This document shows, piece by piece, positions 62,353-64,000 of a stretch of DNA of 64,000 nucleotides. The notes below the pieces were generated by a model, which was not told the origin of the DNA, did not search any database, and saw only the letters and a program-made list of their open reading frames with translations. A program made the position numbers and the translations under genes. Each line of letters starts with the position of its first letter. The stretch's first letter is position 1. Source of the DNA: AP-15 sp963724435 (GTDB lineage Bacteria > Pseudomonadota > Alphaproteobacteria > ATCC43930 > CGMCC-115725); NCBI GenBank assembly GCA_963724435.1, contig CAVRUN010000005.1:744001-808000 (forward strand), in the 5' to 3' direction.

Positions 62353-63234
62353 ATGAGCTGCCGCGGGACGATACGGGTCGGCATTTCGGGCTGGACCTAT
62401 GCCGGCTGGCGCGGCAGCTTTTATCCGAAGGCTCTGCCGCACGCGCAGCAACTCGCCTATGCCAGCCGGGAGGTCGACACGATCGAAATCAACGGCACCC
62501 ATTATTGTTTGCAGCGGCCTGATGACTTTGCGCGCTGGCGCGACGAGAGCCCGGAAGGCTTTGTCTTTGCCGTCAAGGGCAGCCGCTTTATCACCCATTT
62601 GAAGCAGCTGCACGATGTCGAAACACCGCTCGCCAATTTCTTTGCCTCGGGCGTATTGCGCCTCGAAGAAAAGCTCGGGCCATTTTTGTGGCAGTTTTCG
62701 CCACGCTTTCGGTTTGATCGCGAGCGCCTCGATAATTTCTTGAGCCTCTTGCCGCGCGACACCGAGGCGGCGGCGGCGCTCGCGACGCGTCACGATCACC
62801 GGCTCGCCGGCCGGGCCTGGACCCGCACCGAACATCGACGCCCGCTAAGGCATGCGATCGAGATTCGCCATCCGGGTTCTCTCGATCCGGGATTTGTCGA
62901 GCTGCTGCGCCGCCATAACATGGCGTTTGTCTTTGCCGATTCCGTCGATTGGCCCTATGCCGAGGATGTGACCGCCGATTTTGTCTATCTGCGGCTACAT
63001 GGCGCGCAGGAGCTTTATGCTAGCGGCTATGACGACGACGCGCTCGATTGGTGGGCGGCGCGGATCAAGCTGTGGGCTCGCGGGCAGCAACCCAATGACG
63101 CCCGGCTGATCGCCGCCGACTCGCTGCCGCCCGAGCACCATGCCCGCGATGTGTTTGTCTATTTTGACAATGACGCCAAGGTGCGCGCCCCGGCCGATGC
63201 TCGCTCGCTGATCGCGAGGCTTGCCCAATCGTGA
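62353..63234 (+). CDS. DUF72 TIM-barrel protein
   Basis: 293 residues. Motifs of the DUF72 (YecE) family: IRVGISGWTYAGWRGSFYP at the start, DTIEINGTHYCLQRPDDFAR, FVFAVKGSRFITHLKQL, GPFLWQFSPRF, and the late FVYLRLHGAQELYASGYDD. The fold resembles a TIM barrel; the biochemical role is unknown, though sugar or nucleic-acid end-processing has been suggested by context in other genomes. ATG 62353 fits the family's N-terminus. Confidence 0.9.
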   Translation: MSCRGTIRVGISGWTYAGWRGSFYPKALPHAQQLAYASREVDTIEINGTHYCLQRPDDFARWRDESPEGFVFAVKGSRFITHLKQLHDVETPLANFFASGVLRLEEKLGPFLWQFSPRFRFDRERLDNFLSLLPRDTEAAAALATRHDHRLAGRAWTRTEHRRPLRHAIEIRHPGSLDPGFVELLRRHNMAFVFADSVDWPYAEDVTADFVYLRLHGAQELYASGYDDDALDWWAARIKLWARGQQPNDARLIAADSLPPEHHARDVFVYFDNDAKVRAPADARSLIARLAQS

Positions 63235-63324
63235 TGCCGCGCCATTCTCTCTATCGACGCGACCGCGGCGGAGCGGCTGCAAATGCCGGCATCACCGCAT
63301 CGCCAGACCAGGGAGACCCGGACC

Positions 63325-64000
63325 ATGACGACCCGCCCGCCCGCCGAGATCGGCATGCCGCTCGACGAAGTCGATACCCCAGCACTGATCATCGATCTCG
63401 GCGCGTTCGAGCGCAATCTGGCGCGCCTGCCGCAACGCATCGAAGGCCGCAACGTGCGGCTGCGGCCGCACGCCAAGACCCACAAATGCCCGGTTATCGC
63501 CTTGCAGCAGATGGCGCGGGGTGCGGTCGGCGTGTGCGTACAGAAAGTCGGCGAGGCCGAGGCGATGGTCTATGGCGGCGTCCCCGACGTGCTGGTCACC
63601 AACGAGGTCGTCGGCCGTCAGAAACTGCGCCGGTTGATGGCGTTGGCGCATGTCGCGCGGGTCGGGGTGTGCGCCGACGATGCCGGCCAGGTCGAAGCGC
63701 TCGATGCCGCCGCCACCGAGGCGGGCGTCACGATGCCGGTCTATGTCGAGGTCAATATGGGCGGCAACCGTTGCGGCGTCGAACCGGGCGAGCCGGCGCT
63801 CGACCTCGCGCGCCGTGTCGCCGACAAGCTGCATCTGAGCTTTGCCGGGCTTCAGGCTTATCACGGCTCGGCTCAGCATCTCCGCGGTTGGGAGGAGCGG
63901 CGGATGGCGATCGCGCAAGCCGCCGACAAGGCCGGTCTCACCCGCGATCTCCTCGAACGGCATGGCGTTTCGTGCCCGATCGTGACCGGTGCCGGCACCG
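63325..64000 (+). CDS. D-threonine aldolase/D-serine dehydratase-like PLP enzyme, 3' end cut
   Basis: The first 225 residues are present. The alanine-racemase-like barrel starts EVDTPALIIDLGAFERNLAR; the PLP lysine lies in RLRPHAKTHKCPVIAL, followed by GAVGVCVQKVGEAEAM, VYVEVNMGGNRCGVEPG and GLQAYHGSAQHL. The DSD1-type enzymes cleave D-threonine or deaminate D-serine with PLP and a divalent metal; the metal-binding C-terminal domain is beyond the window. ATG 63325 has GGGAG upstream. Confidence 0.9.
   Translation, partial: MTTRPPAEIGMPLDEVDTPALIIDLGAFERNLARLPQRIEGRNVRLRPHAKTHKCPVIALQQMARGAVGVCVQKVGEAEAMVYGGVPDVLVTNEVVGRQKLRRLMALAHVARVGVCADDAGQVEALDAAATEAGVTMPVYVEVNMGGNRCGVEPGEPALDLARRVADKLHLSFAGLQAYHGSAQHLRGWEERRMAIAQAADKAGLTRDLLERHGVSCPIVTGAGT

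Noticed and set aside
1..64000. CRISPR arrays, prophage or integrated element
   Set aside because: No evenly spaced direct repeats of 25-40 bases, no integrase, and the one tRNA has no duplicated 3' end nearby that I could see.

Overview
The window reads as chromosomal DNA of a high-GC alphaproteobacterium, most like a Rhodospirillales or Hyphomicrobiales soil or freshwater lineage. Evidence for this is the gene order DUF3576 - leuS - lptE - holA, metX-metW divergent from chorismate mutase - hisC - prephenate dehydrogenase, an EcfG-type stress promoter (GGAAC-N16-CGTT) in front of a KGG stress gene, several F420/LLM-type oxidoreductases and enolase-superfamily catabolic genes. I see no phage, IS element, rRNA or CRISPR array. 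There is one tRNA (Val, GAC).

Layout. 0-5.4 kb: arsR-arsM (arsenic regulation and methylation, arsM cut by the window edge), tungstate transporter genes tupB-tupA without an ATPase gene, a frameshifted small cation-diffusion-facilitator gene, and two sugar-type ABC permeases without partners. 5.3-12.8 kb: a PEP-CTERM surface protein, cystathionine beta-lyase, small secreted proteins, a CocE-type hydrolase, tRNA-Val, a GH15 glycosidase and a tyrosine-rich secreted protein. 12.9-18.7 kb: housekeeping block holA, lptE, leuS, DUF3576, with yggS divergent. 18.7-29.3 kb: a catabolic region of unknown substrate (LLM oxidoreductase, AhpD-like protein, beta-hydroxyacid dehydrogenase, mandelate racemase-like enzyme, class II aldolase, DUF35/thiolase pair, OFA-type transporter, MetE-like methyltransferase). 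29.3-34.9 kb: aromatic amino acid, histidine and methionine synthesis. 35-41.3 kb: SGNH hydrolase, two acetyltransferases, cupin, KGG stress protein, frameshifted D-amino-acid dehydrogenase, second LLM oxidoreductase.

The most unusual part is 41.5-50.5 kb. Four genes on the minus strand, each joined to the next by an ATGA overlap, encode a membrane-anchored helical protein, two proteins whose C-terminal regions resemble the cytoplasmic domain of FlhA/SctV (FHIPEP, the docking platform of type III export), and a small DcrB/DUF1795-like protein. No other type III or flagellar gene is nearby. Just upstream on the same strand lies a 1053-residue protein that fuses two phospholipase-D modules (both with intact HxKx4D) to an HEQGH...E zinc-metallopeptidase module. 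A perfect TGTGA-N6-TCACA palindrome lies in front of the four-gene operon.

50.7-64 kb: MmgE/PrpD protein, a secreted hypothetical protein, a GMC oxidoreductase, a large SAM-cyclase-ATPase-TPR regulator, a DHA2 drug exporter, a multi-span membrane protein of unknown function with a second CRP-like site upstream, a DUF72 protein and the start of a D-threonine aldolase/D-serine dehydratase-like gene.

Three otherwise good genes (cation transporter, chorismate mutase, D-amino-acid dehydrogenase) each carry a single-base insertion that turns a GANTC site into GAANTC. GANTC is the CcrM methylation motif of Alphaproteobacteria, so these frameshifts are more likely methylation-linked sequencing errors than true pseudogenes.
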